Origin: Tetranychus cinnabarinus
Taxonomy: Eukaryota > Arthropoda > Arachnida > Trombidiformes > Tetranychidae
Length of the DNA: 64,000 bases
NCBI GenBank assembly: GCA_022266195.1
Contig: WHVY01000004.1
Coordinates: forward strand, 6,837,501-6,901,500
Direction: 5' to 3'
Position numbers and translations under genes: made by a program. A model generated the notes under the pieces. It was not told the origin of the DNA. It ran no database searches and saw nothing but the letters and a program-made list of their open reading frames with translations. This document shows positions 40,401 to 55,400 of this stretch, one piece after another; positions within the stretch are counted from its first letter, which is position 1, and every line of letters begins with the position of its first letter.

Positions 40401-43400
40401 AGTAAAGATGTAATCATTTATTTCCAACATTTTTCCTCAGATTCTTACAAATTCTTGACCAATTCTGAATCTTCATCTTTTGTTGATGTTTTTTGATTGA
40501 AACTTTTGTTTTCTTTAGACAAACTTCCCAACCAAGCCCACATTGACATTTGAATTTGACGCTTGCTTTTCTGCTCCATTAGTCCTTCAACATCACTTGG
40601 ATTGACCTGATAAAATTGTAAAATATAATTATCGAAGCTACAAGAAATTGGATCGATTGGGAACCACGAACCCGAATTAAATTAGTTTTACCAGTTTTAC
40701 AACCAACTAATTGAATCTTGTTTATTTCATTATTGGTTGAGAGAAAAGGAAAACAAAATATTGATTGATTGATGGAAATGACAATGGACAGATTTAGACA
40801 ATTCAATCATTCAACTCTCAAACCGGAAACATTCATTCCGCCAAACGACTAAAGTTTAAAATCGATTTCATGTTTTTTCTTCCAAATTCAAATGGACATT
40901 TGATTTTACTTTTAATTTATGATTCGAGTTGCAAGTTGAACTCAAAGTTATTAAAGTTTAGTAAGCTAATATTAGATTTGAAATGAAGATTTTGTTGAAA
41001 CATAAAATATTTAAACTTATTCATCGAGAGTTTAGATGAAAGTTGAATTCAATGTTATATTTTTAGAGGAATAATAAAATTTTTATTTCTTTTGAAAATT
41101 TCATTTTCTCTTTTTATTTTTTCGAAAAATTTGTTTGAGATTTTGCTTGAAGTCGTCAGTTTCTTCCACCATTTTATCATTGTTGAATTGACTGATAATT
41201 TAGATTGTGTTTTGCATGGGAACAGTTTGAGGAAGATGGATCGAGGTCATTTCAATGAAATTTGTAAAAGTCTTTCTCTTTACAGATGAATGTGCAAATT
41301 GATCAACATTGTACTCCAAGTAGTTGAAAATAATTATCGAGTTTACGGTGAAAAGTTAATTTTCTGATTACTGGCTGTCTATTTGATACTAATCAACATG
41401 CTAATCAAATTATGCATTCATTATAATCTTTTAATGTTGACTCAAGAAACGCCCAATTTCGGCTCAGTTTAGATTCACTTGGAAGCCTATTCGCTAATTG
41501 CTGCCATCAACAGTGTTTCAAATTACAGTTCAATTGGTACAATAATTAATGGCATTACAAAATGGAAAACAAGATTACTCCAAATGATAGAAGAATATTA
41601 AAATTGAATAAAAAATGAAACCCATAAAAAGCATTCCAAACTCACACTCCCAGTCTTCACTCCCAGTCAAGGAAGCCTCTAATCAGCTTTTAATTTCAAC
41701 ATTTTCAAGTCTTACTCCTCAAACAATGTCTACATTAATAATTATGTCAAAGTAAAAGTTGTTTCGTAAATATTCATGAAATTATTGACAAGCTAATCTG
41801 ATAATAATGTTCATAAGTCCAGTTCCGTAACAAATGGAAACATAATTGAATAATAATTTCCAATCTTAATTCAACATTTGATCAAATTTTAATTTTTTCA
41901 TCAGTTTCTCTGAAGTTTGAGCTTTGCTCTTCATTTTTCAGTAAACATTTAATTTTCAGTTTCCTTTGAATTGCAATTTTTATCGAAATGATCGACAATT
42001 TATCAAAGTTGACTTTCATCAGAATACAATATTCACATTTCCATGTGACAAGAAAATGCATGGTTACTGTTTCCAGACGAGAATGAAGAAGGAATTTTTT
42101 GGTTCAGTTGATGTGAAAATAAACTGAATGTTGAAAAATTGTGTTCGATTGATGGACAGTAAAAGGCGATTCAGGAAACAGAATAGCAATTGGAGAAACC
42201 AAAGTGGCAAAAAGAATAATGTTTATCCTTTGAAATTGACCAAACATGAATACAATTGACGCTTGGAATTGATTGATACATTTTTTTGTCTCTTCTTTTG
42301 CTTTACACAAATGATGTTAAAGATGTGAAAACTAGCAACTGAGGGACAGAAAGTTGAAGATATTAGCATTGTTATTGAATTGGATGATGAAGGTATAAAA
42401 GGTAGAAGGAGGCAAGAATAAGATGAAAACAAATCTAAATGTGAAAAAGATAAATGATGATTTTGTTTGTGAAGAAAAGACGAAATGATAATGATGAGGA
42501 AAGAGGAAAAGTTATCCATTGGAATGGATGTTCCCAGCAATAATATTGAACTGTTTAAAGAGGTATAACATTATCACCTCCCAGTGATTCACAGCACATT
42601 TCCTTCTTTGCCTGCCTTTAAATACATCTCATTGTAATTTGTTTGATAGTTGCCATAAAAAGCATCTGATTCATGAATTGAAATGCTGCAAATTGATGAT
42701 AAAACTGGGTGAAAAGGGAAAGTAAAGAGGTGAGAGAAAAAAGAAGAAGAAAAACATTCAACTTATTCCTAACCTTTTAATGGATTTTGATGGATAACTT
42801 GGTAGATCTACTAATTCTTACTACGTTTGCTTATCCTCAACATTGTTTCCAGACAGTCTAATAGTTTGAGTAAACCTTTCATTGAAATAATAAAGAGAAG
42901 CAAAAGTTGAAGGTTAACGTCAATTTGAGTGAAAAATGATTGGCAAATGTGAAAATAATGCCCTTTTAAGATCAAACAGGTTGATCAATTACATTGTTTA
43001 ACGATCTAATCAGTTTTGTGGAGACTTCGAAAAGGCTTGAACAAGGCTTGCTCTTTAGATTGAAACATTTTACTTTTGTTTTTCCTTGGTTTTCCACGAA
43101 ATCTATTCTCTTTGTACATTGCATTATATCATCGTTTTGCGAGTGTTATTGGCAAGTGTTTTAGATCACTCAAATTTATTTAAATGATTAGTGTGTTAAT
43201 AGAGTTCGCCGTCTTTTGATTTCCAAATGAGAGTTTCGAAAAACGCCATTTATTGTTTGTTGGTATAAATAGACGAATACAAAACAATAACTAACTGAAC
43301 TAGCAATAGATTGACTACATTTTCTTTGATTTGCAAATGAAGAGATCGTTCAAACACGTGCAAAGATGTTGTCTATTGAAATGCATAGACCAATGCCACA

Positions 43401-46400
43401 AGCAATTGTATTCATTGCCATCAGCTTTTTGTTTGCTTTCATTTCGTTTTTATTCACATTACCTTGCTAACATGAAGAAACATCGGTTTAAAATACTTTT
43501 GATACTTTACCTCACATTTGCAAATCGAGAGAATTAAAGCCACCTAAACCTAATTGTTCGATCAAGTACTCCCGAATTTTCAGCTTTTGCAGCCGTGACT
43601 TTGGATAAGTGTCAATACGAAACATCAAAATATCTTGAAATGTTTTCCATCTGTTTTTATCGAAGTTATATGAAGCTTTGCAATTTTATTAATAGCAGCA
43701 ATATTGAACTGAAATAGCAAAACTCTCCATCGAAATGCATTTTACTGATACATTAGTATTCTTGCCATTGATAGATCTTTTAGACTTTATTTGTGCCTTA
43801 GTGACTCCATGGACAGAATTAGCACTTGAAAGTTACCAGTAAAGACTTTATACTTTATTTTGTACAAATTTTGCAATTTTAGGCTTGAGATTGTTTTGAA
43901 AATGGAGAAGAGTTTGAATGAAATTTACACTTTGCGAGTTTTAAAAGAAAAATTCTCGTAAAATTGTTTTCTTTTCCCGTTTATTTTGCTATTTTATTAT
44001 GCATGGTAATGGAGCCTGTTATCATTTGAGAAAAAAGCACAAAAGTGAAGATTTTGCAGCAAAAATGGTAAACTTGTAACAAAAACTGAATAAAACCATC
44101 GCCTGGGAATTTTAAACCTGAAAACAAGGTGAATATGAAAGGATTGAGTTGCATAAAGTGACTGGCAATAATGGTAAAGCAGTGATGAGTTGAAGTGTTA
44201 AGACATTTACCCAAATTTTGAAAACACATTTTATCACTTTGACTGTCGAGAGAAATATGCAAAAATGAAACTCTTTTCCCAATCCTTGACCTATCAATCG
44301 GTCCTCTCATGACCCTTTCAAGTGCATTCCACTTGCAACTTTGTCTCCCCAATTGTTTCATTTTGAATAATTAATTTATGGAAATTATTCGAGTTCACAT
44401 TTTTCGTTCTTGTCATAATCAAATCAACAAAATGAACAATTGAATGCTTAAACATTTGACTTTACATTCACATTCCAGTCACATGGAATAACAAAATTAC
44501 TATGTTATTCAGGTAATTGAGGTTAACTTTTGTCAATTGTTTTACATTCAACATTATTTTATTTAACGAAAAACTGAAAAGGAAAACAAATTTTTCCTCC
44601 AAATACCGAATATTGATTGTTAGCTAATTGCAGACAATTATCGATGCAACTGATGAATTATTAAACTCGAAATGAATTTTAGCGTGAAAAAGTAAACATT
44701 GAAATGTTTATTTAATAACCACAGATTGAGCAGATTGGGTCGATGGTTGAAGTTGGATAAAATGATAACTTGGCAGCCTCAGGTTATATTGTTGGTTAAT
44801 TAACTGTATAAATCTGTTATATTGTTGTTGAGAGGTAATCTTTTGCTTCAACACTAATGATATAACAGTTGCTAATAACATCCTAATAATGGCTTTTGGT
44901 GCAACAATGGCATAAATAAAATGATCTAATTTTGGTGTAATTCAAGGTTCCATGACCAATAGGAAAGTAGATATTTATGTTTAAATGAATTAACGTTGAT
45001 GGATAATGTTTGTTAACATTAATAAACGTAAACATGAATCTTTATGAATTACATTCAAAGTGATTTTTATTTGCATTCTCTGCTCAGTTTACCTCAGTTT
45101 ATGTTGAATTTAACATCTTACAAACAATTATCTGCCAAATTAAAGCAAGAAAAATTGAAATGTCAGTCTCAGGTTTAGAAATGTTGACATGGAAATGTTA
45201 CCTGACTGACATGAGGAAAGTTTATTCATCAATCTAGCTTATTATACAAACTTTGTTTCATTATTGCTTTATTTTTCATTATTGGGAGTAAAAGCTTGCA
45301 GAGACAATTGCAATGATTTGTAAAAGTTATAAGTTTAGTTTCAATGTTTGCTTAGTAAACTGAAAGTCGAAGTGTAAAGTTAAAGCTAGTTCAATGTTTG
45401 ATTACTTATTCAAACGATATGAAACGTTTTCCATCAAAGTTAACTTCGTCTGGCTCATTTCATTTGCAGTAAAAATTTGTAAGCTAAATATTGAGATGAC
45501 AATAATGGCTTGAGGTTGAATAATAGTTGAACGTACCTTTGCATCAACTTCATTACTTAATATCAAATGTATTGAAACAAAGCTCTGAACATTTGGATCA
45601 TACAAAGAAACATTGTGCAAAACAAATGCAACATTACATTTCAATAAATCATTCTGTGAAGAAAATTATTCAGAAACAAGAGATGATACTTCAGGATTCC
45701 AACTGATTCTAAATGTTTACTTCATATCAATTCACAGCAGTTTTAACTGCAACTTTAACAGTTTCAAGTTTGCTTTAACTCTTCGAAACCCGAAAACATT
45801 TTCTGCTTAAGTTTTACTCAATCTTCGCAAAACCCTTCAAAAGCCAATAACATGTCGCCTTCAAAAGCACTCCAAGCTCTTGTTTTCCCGTAGTTTTGCA
45901 AGATTGTTCAAGATAGAAAGTTATTCAAAGATGAATGTTTATGCTGCTAACTTTTACGCTTCTTACCTCACATCTTTTCAGTGAATATTAAGATCAAAAG
46001 CTGAGTGTATTAGTTGATCTTACTCTGCTCACCATGATTCAATTTTAATAAACTTTACTAATGGAAAACGAAGAAATCGCTTTCAGGCTTTTACAAATCA
46101 TAATTGAACTATCAAGACTTGTTCAGTGCCAATGCCTTTGCGTTTAAAAACATTGCAAACTCATTTTATTACATAGCTTTCAATACTAACGATCATACAA
46201 GCTAAATGTTACTTCAGAACACTTTATTCACACTTTTGAAGGCTCTAAACTTTGCGTCTTGCAAGAGTTTCATGCAATTAAACTGAGATTCATTAGTTGA
46301 ATGGACTAAAGGATCGCAACCAAGAAAATCATTGCTTTTATTAGAAAAATTGTATTCGTTTGATATGTTTGCAAAAAACAGTTTCGAATCTAAACTCGAG

Positions 46401-49400
46401 TTGAACTTTTTAAGTTTAAAAATAAATGGAAACTTGTTTCACGTTTAAATATTTTATTCAACATTCAATTATTGATGAAGACAAGCAATTCAAAGTTAAA
46501 CTTTGCTTATTAAACGAGTTTATCAAAGAATCCACCGAATTTCAGTTTCCATACTATTCAAGGTGTTGCTTATTGGCCACCATTTCACCTCATGAATTTC
46601 CAGGTAAATTGGATTACCTTTTCTCTTCATCATCTTATACTTTTTGTTCACCTCCCTTTCCTTGCTCGAATAAGCTCTTAAGATGATTTTGACTGGCAAA
46701 ACAAGAATCTTCTCATCTCTTCATCTTGATGCTCTCTTACCTGGTCTGCATTTCATATCTTATTATTTTTCATCTTCATTATCATTATCATCCAACACGA
46801 TGTGAAACTCCTTGTGAAAATGATAACTTGTTCAGTTTCCTCTTCTCAATCAACTTACCTTTTCCTTCTTGATTTCCCTTTAACCTGAATATGAACAAGA
46901 TACAGTCTATTGGTTGTTCACCTGTACTAATGTGTATTTCAACAAAGATAATGCTTATTATTTAGCCAAAACTTTTTCCTCGTTTTCTCTGCTTCTTCTT
47001 CACCATCATTATCATCAACATCAACATCATCAATAACAACAACATCCATGCTAACATCCATGCTAGAATTACTCGTCTTGAGCTTTTTTTCCCATTTTTG
47101 TTTCATTCTTTTTGGTAGCAAAATGAAAAGCCAACGATCAATACTTGTGAACAGAATGCTGTTCAACCTTTTCTTCCAACCAAAACCAGGGGAAAGTGAA
47201 AAAGGAAGAGAAGCAAGAATAAGAATCAAATTCTGCCAACATCAGTAACACTTTCTTTCTCTTTGCTATCATCATTATTATTATATCTATATTTATGCAA
47301 TAATAGCACTGCGAAAAGCTAATACATGGAAGCAAAGAAAGCGATTCTGTAATGATTATCTTGACTCTGTTTTATTTCCTTCAGCTTCCAATGAATTTAA
47401 TGATTACCCTTTTTATTAATACAAATATTAAGTTAACCTTTTGCCAATAAAAGAAAAGCCTTGTTCAATTTAACTCTAACACAGTTAATTTAATTTAACA
47501 ACCTGATAAAGTCATAAACAAAAGCAACAATAATGCAATCAAAAGTGTTACTCCTAATGAATACATGGTCAGGTTGGGAGAAAGGTTGCCATAATTAAAG
47601 GAAAAATTAACTAACTATTAATGGTTCATTTAGGTTTAAATGAAAAACAGTGTTTAATTAGAATCAAATCAATTTTAATCATAAACAATCATTAACAAGG
47701 TTTCGACATTTGGTAAGATTTTGGACTGAAAATGTGGCGATTTTTGTTGTTCCAGTTATCGATAGCAATGTGAAGCATAGTCACAAATCATTGTAAAGCA
47801 GCTTACACAGTCCATGTCAGCCTGCTTTGATAATAAAATAAATAACAAGGAAACGATGAGTCAAACGCCATTTGATAAAACAGGTTTAGTTATGGCAAAA
47901 CTTGATGGGTTTTAGGTTAGGTTCGGTTAGGTTAGGACTTGTCAGTCTTTTAACCTTTAGTCAACTTGAAATGAACTTGAATCATCAAAATCTTTACCTT
48001 ACAAAAGGTTCATTGTTACATTAATGCAAACCAATGATCAACTCTGACTTCACTTTAAACCAGCTCAAGTTATATTCAACTCTTACTCAACGGAAAAGTG
48101 TGCTATCTTGTGTATTTTTATTACTACTTGCAAGTCAATCGGTTAAACTTTGAGTTTAGATTTTGAGTTTAGATTTTGAGTTTGGGGAAGTTTTCGATTT
48201 CCATTCAACTGAGCATTAATAGCAATTCATTTTGAACGTGCTACGATAAAATGAAGGTTTTACTTTCCATGAAGTTCATACTACAAACTAATGAACTTAT
48301 CGATCGTAAAGTTTCAGTTAAAGTTTACTTTTTTTGATTTATTAATGTTTTTGTCTGTTGCAAACTGTTCATATGAACAAACAAATAATTAATAACTTTA
48401 CGCTTTTGTTAACATTTAGCGCAATCAAATGTTTGAAAAGTGTTAAAGCAAACTTGCATGGGACAACAATGGCAATGATGATGACTTGGCTTAAATAATA
48501 ACCATTTTCAGCCATTCCAAGGATCGTTACAACTGTGATTTTGGTTTAATTTCATGTAAACTACAGTATTTAAAGCTTATGCTAAACATTGCAGGTTATG
48601 TACCTTGAGAGCAAAACTAAAATTCCTATCAATTGATCATTTTGACAAATAAATCATTGCAATCAATCATTTTTATTCTTGCATCAAGATTCATCCTTTT
48701 CCGATTTCGCCCAAAAACGTTGAGAACATTTTTTGTACCTTCTTCAATTGCAATTAATCAATCATGCCAGAAAAATGAATCATTATTATTGTCAATTGAT
48801 TTGTCATTTTTGTATCCAATCATGATTCCAGACAAGAGTAACAACCATTTTCATGGTGAATGAAACTCACGAAACTCAACTCAACTCTTTTTTCATCCTC
48901 TTCTGGTTCCTCTTTTTTCATGGTCTGAATTGTGTTACTATTACAATTGACGATAAAGATAATGATGATGATGACGATGGTAAGGTTGGTTAAATTGTTA
49001 TTCAATATTGGATTCCTTAAATGATACCTTAGGATGAACAGTGAAAGTAAACAATGGGAAAAAAGTTGCCAAATAAAAGTCAGTAACTAACTGATAAATT
49101 GATTTTGCTGAATCTCTTATTCAATATAATGGTCCAGGAAGCCAGGGAGGTTCTGATGGGTTCAAGAAACAAGTCATAAAAGGTTGATAATCTAATTTTG
49201 TTGATGTTGACAAGAATTACGAGCAAAAATTTTCATTCACGTTTCTCAATTTATGCTTAAAAATTAAGTCTCAGGGAAAGCCTTTTGCATTTGAATGTCT
49301 TTTTTTGTGGATAACAAAAGTTGCCTTTTTGTACGAATTTGCATCAACCCAATAAAGTCGAAGTCTATTCAAAATTTATAGCAAACCTGCAAAAATGAAC

Positions 49401-52400
49401 TTTCATCATGAAGATTCATTGATAAATCTTGATGCCACATGATTTTCAGCAACCAATTTTGGCCGCAGCATCTCAAGACAAACGCAGAAATCTTTGTTTT
49501 TGAGCAGGGAATCGATTCGTTTACATAAGAAATAATTTCGTCAGATTATCTTGGAAATTGAAACGATTTCCTTTTAATCTTAACTCGATTTTAAATTTGC
49601 TTCACAAGTATTGATAAGTTAATCTACTTTTACTTTTAACCTTTTCTTGGTGAATTAACTTTAACAGCACTTTATCCTTCTCAAAATTGTGAGTTAATCT
49701 CTCACTCATCAGGGTAACACTTAAGCCTTTCCTTGAACGATACTCTGATTGTCGACTATTATTGCCTCAGATTATCAACTATACACTGTTATTAGATTAA
49801 ATATAATATCATTGGGAATGAAATATCTTGTTTATTCTGTTGAATAAAGAGGAACAAGCGACGGATGAAGAAGATGAAGAGGAAGACAACTAAGAAAAAA
49901 ATTGTTATTCTCAACATTCTAACATGAGAATCGTAATGAAACAAAAAAAAAGATTGACAATGTAATGAGAATGATAACAGTAAACAGTGTAAGATTAGTT
50001 TTGTATTAATATCAATTATCCTTTAAAGTAAAAAGCCTCAACTCAGACCAAAATGAAACCAACAATAAAGATTAACGAATCAAAACTAAAATAGAAATAT
50101 CAACTTAACTTTTATTACTAATAAAACTTGAAGTTAATCTCAACTGATGATGACTCAATAGCAAGCCAATGACATTTGAAACTAATATTTCTTCACATGG
50201 AATGAAAATTAATAGCGATTTTTTTTTCTTCTTTTCCCATAACTTTCATGAAGCAAGAGCCAGTTGCTGAAGAGGAAGAGCGCAATTGGAAAGGAATATG
50301 CATTGCCTTCTTTGTTATAGCGACAATTTTTTCATTCATTGTTATTGCAATAATTATTGTAACTCCAGGTAAGAACCTAAACCTAAAAGATCATGAATCG
50401 ACTGAATATTGTGAAGAATCGGTTCAGACTCAAAATAGCTAAAAGTTTTTTGATAAACTCTTTTAAAGTCAGAACAGATAAAAATCAAAATCAAAATTTC
50501 TCATTAGCCGAGTCTTTAGTCTCATCCTGGATTGATAAAATTATGAAATAATAACACAAATCGTTCATCACATCGTTTCAATAAAACTAATTTTATTTTA
50601 AAAATAAATCAATTGCATTGAATAATGAGAAAACCAAAAGGATTTCCTTTGAGTTTTTGAGGAATTTTTAAGCTGATCAATTCTTTGAGTTCATCATAGA
50701 GTCTGATGATTCAAGTCGACATTATCTGTTCTAATCTTATCTGTTTTGAATCAGCTATTTTGACCCTTACACGAAAATTCACCTTCTCAACGGAAAAGGA
50801 TGCAAACTCAGATTTTTTCGAAATCATGAATGAACAATGTTCAGTTAGTTGGAGTTAGTCTCTTTTTTCGGTGAAATTTCTGTTTCTTTCATTTTCTATT
50901 CCATTGATGAATTTTATTCCTTTTGTTTGAAGATGACGATGGAAACAGAGTGAAGCATCCTCGTTTGGTGTTAGAAGATATTGTTTCACCACAATTGCAG
51001 CCAAAAAAATTTGATGGATCATGGATTACAGGTGAGTTTCCTTTTCTCCATTTGGCTTGTTCAACATTTATTCAACCTTTGATTATTCCTTAGAAACCGA
51101 AGTGGCCTATAGGAATCATGAGGGAAACCTCGTTGTTTTTGATTGTCTTGAAAATTCGACTCTTCTACTTGTTCCAAATACAACTTTTGTAAGAATCTCT
51201 TTCGATAAATTGATTTTTTTCTTTCATTCCTTTGAGTCAATTTGGTTCCTTCTCATTTCAAATTGCATTTCATTTTCTCTTTTTTTTCTTCCCCTTCAAA
51301 ATGTACAACAGTTACGAGAGCAAGTTGACCATTATCGAATATCTGCCGATAAAAAATTCGTTTTATTCATAAACAATATCAAAAAGGTAAGCAATAAAAG
51401 TGAAAAGTCATTTAAAGAAAAGTTGAAAGATATTCAACTTGCATTTTCCTTATTAAAATGTGACTTTAAAACACTAAAGTTGCAAATTTCAAAGGCCCAT
51501 AAATTTTACATTTAAACGTTAAAAGTTCACTTTTTTTCCCATGAAATGATAATGAAAATATTTTTCCATCTTCATTGCCTTCAAGGTTTTTCAATACTCA
51601 TTCATAGGTGAATATAAAATATACAATATAAGCAATGAACAAATTTTTACACTCGAAGTTCCTGGAAGTTTCGAAGGCGATCAACTTGAATACGCTGAAT
51701 GGGGACCAACGGGCAATCAACTGGTAAGTCAGTCTCAAGTAATTGATTTTTCAAACGAAAGTAAAGAACTTTTCTGACGAGAAAATTTGCTAAAAAAGTG
51801 CGACTTTGATGTTTCATCACTTTACAGGGAATGGTTTGAAAATAACTCTGAAGTGACTTTGAATCTTTCCTTTTCTAGATTTTCGTTTTTCGTAACAACA
51901 TTTATTATTATCCAAGCATTGGTTCTAGTTTGAAGTTGTTGACCCAATCAGGACGTGAAAGTGTCTATAATGGTATTCCTGATTGGCTTTATGGTGAGAA
52001 AATATTGAAGACAAATAAAGCTCTTTGGTGGTCACCTTATGGTGATAAACTGGCTTATGCTTCTTTCGATGACACTGGAGTGGACACTATGACTTATCCT
52101 CGTTATGGTTCCTTCAGTGATTTAAACAACATTTTCCCTCAAATTGTCAGCCTTAAATATCCAAGAGCCGGACGAATGAATCCAACAGTTTCCGTTTGGA
52201 TTATTGATTTAAAAAGTTTAACCTCAACTGGTTCATTGCCTGAATCTAAACGTATTTTACCTCCAAGTGAAATGCTGGAAAGGTAAATGTTGAAATGAAT
52301 TGAAAGGATAAAGATGTAACTTTTTCCTTCTTTGCTTTTCAATCCAAACAGGGAATATTATTTTACAGCACTTTCATGGATTGATAATCAAAGGTTGGCC

Positions 52401-55400
52401 CTTATATGGATGAGAAGGGAACAAAATTATTCCGTTGTTAGCCTTTGCAGTGCTCAATCAGATTGGATTTGTTCCAAGGTAGGTGCTTATTTGGTGAATA
52501 ACATTCAACTTTTCATTTTGTGTCTAACAATTATCAACTCATTCTCGTGTAAAATAACTATAAAGGTGTGTTGACTATTTCAATGTTTGCTTTTTTCACT
52601 TTCCCTTTAGACCTACTAATGTTATTTTATTCAATCTTTTATCAAAAGCATTTTTTAAGCTTGTCAGGGTGATGATGAATAATGATGACACGAGTAAAGA
52701 ACAATTGAATACCATGGGTGTGATCATGAGTTTATTTAGATTGATTTGGCGAGGGAAGAATGGGAAAAATCTTGGACAGATTTAATGTTTCAATATATCA
52801 TCTCGTTTCAAATATTATCAACACTTCTATTATAGTTTCAATTCAATTTTGGTAGGCGTTGAGGTAAACTTATGGACAAAATGATAGCAATTAACAAATC
52901 CATTTTTGCATTCTAAACAATCGATTATTTGTGACTTTCATTGCAAAATTCCAATTGTATAGCATACCTCTTCACTTCGCTTGATCAATTAAGGCAGGGT
53001 TTGAATAACGTTTTGAAAGTGTTAATCGAGTATTTCCACGATTATTCAAAATTGCAAAAATCCTTAAGGATTGATAGATACAGGGTTAACATCAGGGTAA
53101 AGTTTTCCATAGCTAGTTGTTACAATTATCAATTTTCAAATAATTTTACTTTCATACTGGATGCTTTCCAACACATCCAACACTTTTTTACCGTCTTTTC
53201 ACCGTATTGTCAGCTAATTACATCAGACATGAAGTTTTACCGTTTCGAAATTGAATTTCTCATCTATTGAAATTTATGCTTTTGCATCCTCTGTTTAGTG
53301 AATAAGCTGAGAACAAATGATTGTTGGTGCAAATACAAGAAGCTCTATAGCTGAGCTGATGAATTTATTCATATTTAAAAATATAGCAACGATAAATTTC
53401 GAATGCGATTTTGATCAATGAAAATGCATTAGCTCTTAAATGTATTTAATATTGACGAATTACACGCCATGTTTTACACAACAAGATTCCATTCAGGAGC
53501 CAATTCTTTGCATATTGAATCTAGACCTTCTTGGATATCAATCACAAAAATCGAAAATATTTTGATTGATTTGCACTGTCTTACTATTGTTTAATAGTAC
53601 CTCTTCATAGAGGGAATGCAAATAATTCAATGGATGATCGAGATGCCAAACTGTTACACCTTGATTGTATTCGAGTAAATGAAACAGTTATGCTAAAGAA
53701 TCAAGTTCATGGTCTTCAATTCTGTCCATTTCCAAGCTTTCCAGTTCACTTCGGTGAAATACAAATATGAGATTAGTCACCAGGTAGAAGGGACGGAAGG
53801 CCGAAAACCCCTGTGTTTCAAGTAAAAAACAGTAAAATTTTAAAAACAAAATAATAAGAATACATCGATGAATAACTTTCTGAATCTATTGCGCTCGGTT
53901 GTGCTGGTGTGTATCAACGGTTGATGCTACAGACCTCAAATTAAAACAATGAGTTTTTGCAGATTGAAGAATCAAATTTCGCAGGCTCAAAGTCATTCAA
54001 TGTCACTTCGTCATTTGACCTCTAACTCAAATTTGGACGCCAGTCTTTGGGATTGCAACAATTTGCTGATTGCTTTATGTTGGTGAAATGGTCATAACTC
54101 ATGTTTTACAAAAGATATGCGTGTTTACATATCGTTCAGTTGAATCGGTTTAAGAAAAATACGGTTATCTTTCCAACGGTGTGCGATTTCAACTTTCAAC
54201 AAATAACAAACAATCTGGAAATTTTTGCATTTCAGCAAATGATCTGCAAATGTCAATTAGAGGCCAAATAATGTCGTGCCATTGAATGACCTTGAGCTGT
54301 CAACCTATGGTTCTTTAATCTGCGAAGCTCATAATTTGAATGATTCAAATTTTGAATCTGAGATCTCTAGCATCAACAGTTCGGGAACTATACTGGACCA
54401 TCCGTCGTAAAAGTTAGCTGAATAGCCCGGTATTTTATCGGTACATATTTTGTACTTCATGTTCAGGTGAACAGAATCAACTTTTTTCGATCATTTTCAT
54501 ATGCTTGTACTAAAAAGGAAGATTGTCATCAAAGTACCAAATAAGTTCATGTACAAATACGGTTAGCAATTGAAACTTCCTTAACATTTACCACCGGCGA
54601 TAAAATATCTTGATACCATATTAGGTCATTCAATTACATTACATTTGCAACAACTCAAATCGAACACTTTAATACAATTTAATTAACCCTATTTTGATAA
54701 ACTTATTAGAAACAATTTTCCTTTCATCTTACCTTTACATCAGTGAAATGATGCATTCCAATTTCCCTTCTCCTTCAACTTTCATTTCATTTAACATTAA
54801 CAAATCAATGAAGCTGCATGTAAAACTTGGTGTATGCATGGTATTAGTATTGCATTAACAACAGTAACAAGAAAAGGTTTCGCCTTATATTTTATTCACT
54901 AAATATAATTAGATTTTTTTTTCAAATGTTGATTCAAGTTTCTTTTTGTTGCCATCTTTACTTAAACATCTCACCAAACCAGACTCAGTCACAAAACCAT
55001 GTTAATCAATGAGCAAATATTTGTCTATTAACCTATCAAACCTCATTCCAAGTATTTTCATTTTTCCCATTCATCCGAGCACATCTTTACTCACTTATCA
55101 TATTAAATATACCGCATAAACAAAAAGCTCAAATTCAATTGTTCCTAATCAAGAAACAATAATCTGTGAATAGAGAACTTGGAAAAGCAGGAAAAGAAAG
55201 AAACGAAAAAAAAAGTTTCCTTCAAACATCTAATTGCAAATGTATCTCTAATGTAATTATCTCACAACAATAGTAACAAATTCATCATCTGAAAAGATGA
55301 AAATGATGATATGAAAAGATCAATAGTCGAGCTTATTTAATATTGATAAACTTGTACAATATTTATCTTGTCTCATCATCTTTACCATCAGAACTTTACC

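Larger units (their letters stand above)
37537..50253 (+). other. First intron of the DPP-like gene (12.7 kb)
   Basis: It runs from GAG|GTAAAA after the cytoplasmic-tail exon to the pyrimidine-rich acceptor ...CATGAAG|CAAGAG. It contains two copies of an unknown dispersed repeat, a CAT microsatellite at 40252-40281, an interstitial TTAGG run and a 13-bp tandem repeat. Open frames such as 43981-44361 and 45402-45644 on minus resemble nothing known. The size would allow alternative first exons, as in vertebrate DPP6/DPP10, but I could not identify one. Confidence 0.75.

Noticed and set aside
43981..44361. 126-codon open frame on the minus strand in DPP intron 1
   Set aside because: Resembles no family I know, has no splice context, and similar lengths arise by chance in a 12.7-kb intron. 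Kept as noise.
45402..45810. Two overlapping opposite-strand frames of 65-80 codons
   Set aside because: Neither shows recognisable motifs or supporting splice sites.
50248..50253. ATGAAG as the start of the DPP-like protein
   Set aside because: The long pyrimidine tract just before it and the in-phase upstream exon at 37447-37536 make AAG|CAAGAG a splice acceptor. It remains possible as an alternative start.
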